A DNA stretch of 5,749 nucleotides, from contig JAQTVU010000184.1 in the NCBI GenBank assembly GCA_028706695.1, forward strand, positions 1 to 5,749. The letters run 5' to 3'. Under the pieces are notes generated by a model. The model was not told the DNA's origin. It saw only the letters and a list, made by a program, of their open reading frames with translations, and did no database searches. The DNA comes from Mycobacterium sp. GTDB lineage: Bacteria; Actinomycetota; Actinomycetes; Mycobacteriales; Mycobacteriaceae. Made by a program: the position numbers and the translations under genes. Numbering within the stretch: position 1 is the stretch's first letter; each line of letters opens with the position of its first letter. Positions 4,900 to 5,749 of the stretch are shown here, piece after piece.

Positions 4900-5749
4900 C
4901 AGGCTTCCCTCATCAGGCTCGCCTGTCTGGCGGCGGAGAGGTCGGCCAGCCATTGCGGTTGCAGCATGTGCCAATCCTCGGGGTGGGCGGCGATGTTCTT
5001 GGCGAACCGGTCGGCCAGCGCCTGGGTGATCGCGCCAACGTCACCGCCGGCGCAGTCCAGCGGCGGGTCGATCGAGAAGCCCAGGGAGCCGCCTTCGTAC
5101 CAGCAATGCACGGGCAGCAGGTCGGCCCCGGTCTCGATCGCCAGCTTGGCCGCCCCGGCGGGCATCCGGGTCGGCTCGCCGAAGAACTCGACCTCGACGC
5201 CGGTGCGGGTGAGGTCGCGCTCGGCCATCAGGCACACCACCCGGTTGGCCCGCAGCCGCTCGCACAGCACCTCGAAGGGCGGCCGTTCGCCCCCGGACAG
5301 CGGCAACACCTCGAAGCCGAGGCTTTCGCGGTAGCGGATGAAGCGGCGATACAGCGACTCGGGCTCGAGTCGCTCGGCCACGGTGGTGAAGGTACCGTGC
5401 GCCTGCACCAGCCACACCCCGGCCATGTCCCAGTTACCGCTGTGCGGCAGCGCCAGCACCGTCCCGCGGCCCGCGTCCAGCGCCTCTGACACCAGGTTCA
5501 GCCCGATACCACCTTCCTCGACCTGCCGGGCCACCGCACGGTGATCCATCGTCGGCAGCCGGAATGCCTCGCGCCAGTAACGGGCATACGACGCCAGCGC
5601 GTCCCGCATCAGGGAATCCGGCACCTCGGCGGGCGGGACGCCGATCACGCGGGCCAGGTTCTTGCGCAGCTGCCGCGGACCACCGCCGCGCGCCGCGTAG
5701 CGGGCGCCGGCATCAAACGCGACGCGAGCGGCGTATTCGGGCAGGGACC
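4899..5749 (-). CDS. patA: PIM acyltransferase PatA (5' end beyond the window)
   Basis: A membrane-associated acyltransferase of the lipid A lauroyl/myristoyl acyltransferase-like family. The characterised mycobacterial enzyme transfers palmitate from palmitoyl-CoA to the 6-position of the inositol-2-linked mannose of PIM1/PIM2. 282 codons are visible; the frame stays open to the right edge (first full residues SLPEYAARVAFDAGARYAAR), so the start and perhaps 30-40 residues lie outside. A GTG at 5648 is internal, because homology continues upstream of it. The H-x4-D motif is HSGNWD at visible residues 102-107, and Glu176 in MAERDLTR sits 74 residues after that His, as His126 and Glu200 do in M. 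smegmatis PatA. Other conserved stretches are PLSGGERPPFEVL (149-161) and EPTRMPAGAAKLA (191-203). The stop TGA (4899-4901) overlaps the pimA ATG. In M. tuberculosis pgsA1 lies upstream. It corresponds to Rv2611c. Confidence 0.96.
   Translation of the reverse strand, partial: SLPEYAARVAFDAGARYAARGGGPRQLRKNLARVIGVPPAEVPDSLMRDALASYARYWREAFRLPTMDHRAVARQVEEGGIGLNLVSEALDAGRGTVLALPHSGNWDMAGVWLVQAHGTFTTVAERLEPESLYRRFIRYRESLGFEVLPLSGGERPPFEVLCERLRANRVVCLMAERDLTRTGVEVEFFGEPTRMPAGAAKLAIETGADLLPVHCWYEGGSLGFSIDPPLDCAGGDVGAITQALADRFAKNIAAHPEDWHMLQPQWLADLSAARQASLMREA
4906..4910 (-). promoter_or_regulatory. Ribosome binding site of pimA
   Basis: AGGGA on the minus strand, inside the last codons of patA, lies six bases before the pimA ATG at 4897-4899 and fixes that start. 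Confidence 0.65.

Noticed and set aside
4900..4974. N-terminal extension of PimA up to 4974
   Set aside because: PimA begins MRIGMVCPYS in characterised enzymes. The extra 25 residues come from the overlapping end of patA.
4216..5334. Plus-strand open frame (372 codons) opposite pimA and patA
   Set aside because: Antisense of two proteins whose catalytic residues are all intact; no family resemblance.

Overview
The window is high-GC actinobacterial DNA. All six genes lie on the minus strand, packed almost end to end. The proteins match those of the Mycobacterium tuberculosis region Rv2603c to Rv2611c closely enough to place the source in Mycobacterium (sensu lato). It is probably not the tuberculosis complex itself: in M. 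tuberculosis, as I recall, PPE42 and pdxH (Rv2608, Rv2607) lie between the Nudix gene and pdxS, and here only a short gap lies there.

In the direction of transcription (right to left) the layout is as follows. Positions 5749-4899 hold patA, the PIM acyltransferase, whose 5' end is cut by the window edge. Positions 4899-3775 hold pimA, the first mannosyltransferase of phosphatidylinositol mannoside (PIM) synthesis. Positions 3775-2741 hold a membrane-anchored protein with a LemA-like helical region fused to a canonical Nudix domain. These three genes are joined by one-base TGATG stop/start overlaps and look like one operon for the early steps of PIM synthesis.

A 90-base gap (2651-2740) carries a candidate promoter and short repeats. 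It is followed by a second unit: pdxS (2650-1742), tesB2 (1732-875) and pdxT (878-285). PdxS and PdxT are the synthase and glutaminase halves of the DXP-independent pyridoxal 5'-phosphate (PLP) synthase. A TesB-type acyl-CoA thioesterase gene sits between them. A perfect 11-bp hairpin just after the pdxT stop probably ends or attenuates this unit. After a 101-base leader with a 12-bp tandem repeat comes yebC (183-1), truncated by the left edge.

No RNA gene, insertion sequence, CRISPR array or phage feature is visible. No stretch over 300 bases lacks a gene. The points most worth a second look are the LemA-Nudix fusion inside a PIM operon, the thioesterase between the two PLP synthase subunits, and the small cis elements of the two intergenic gaps. 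I see no convincing undescribed multi-gene system here; this is mostly conserved core mycobacterial sequence.
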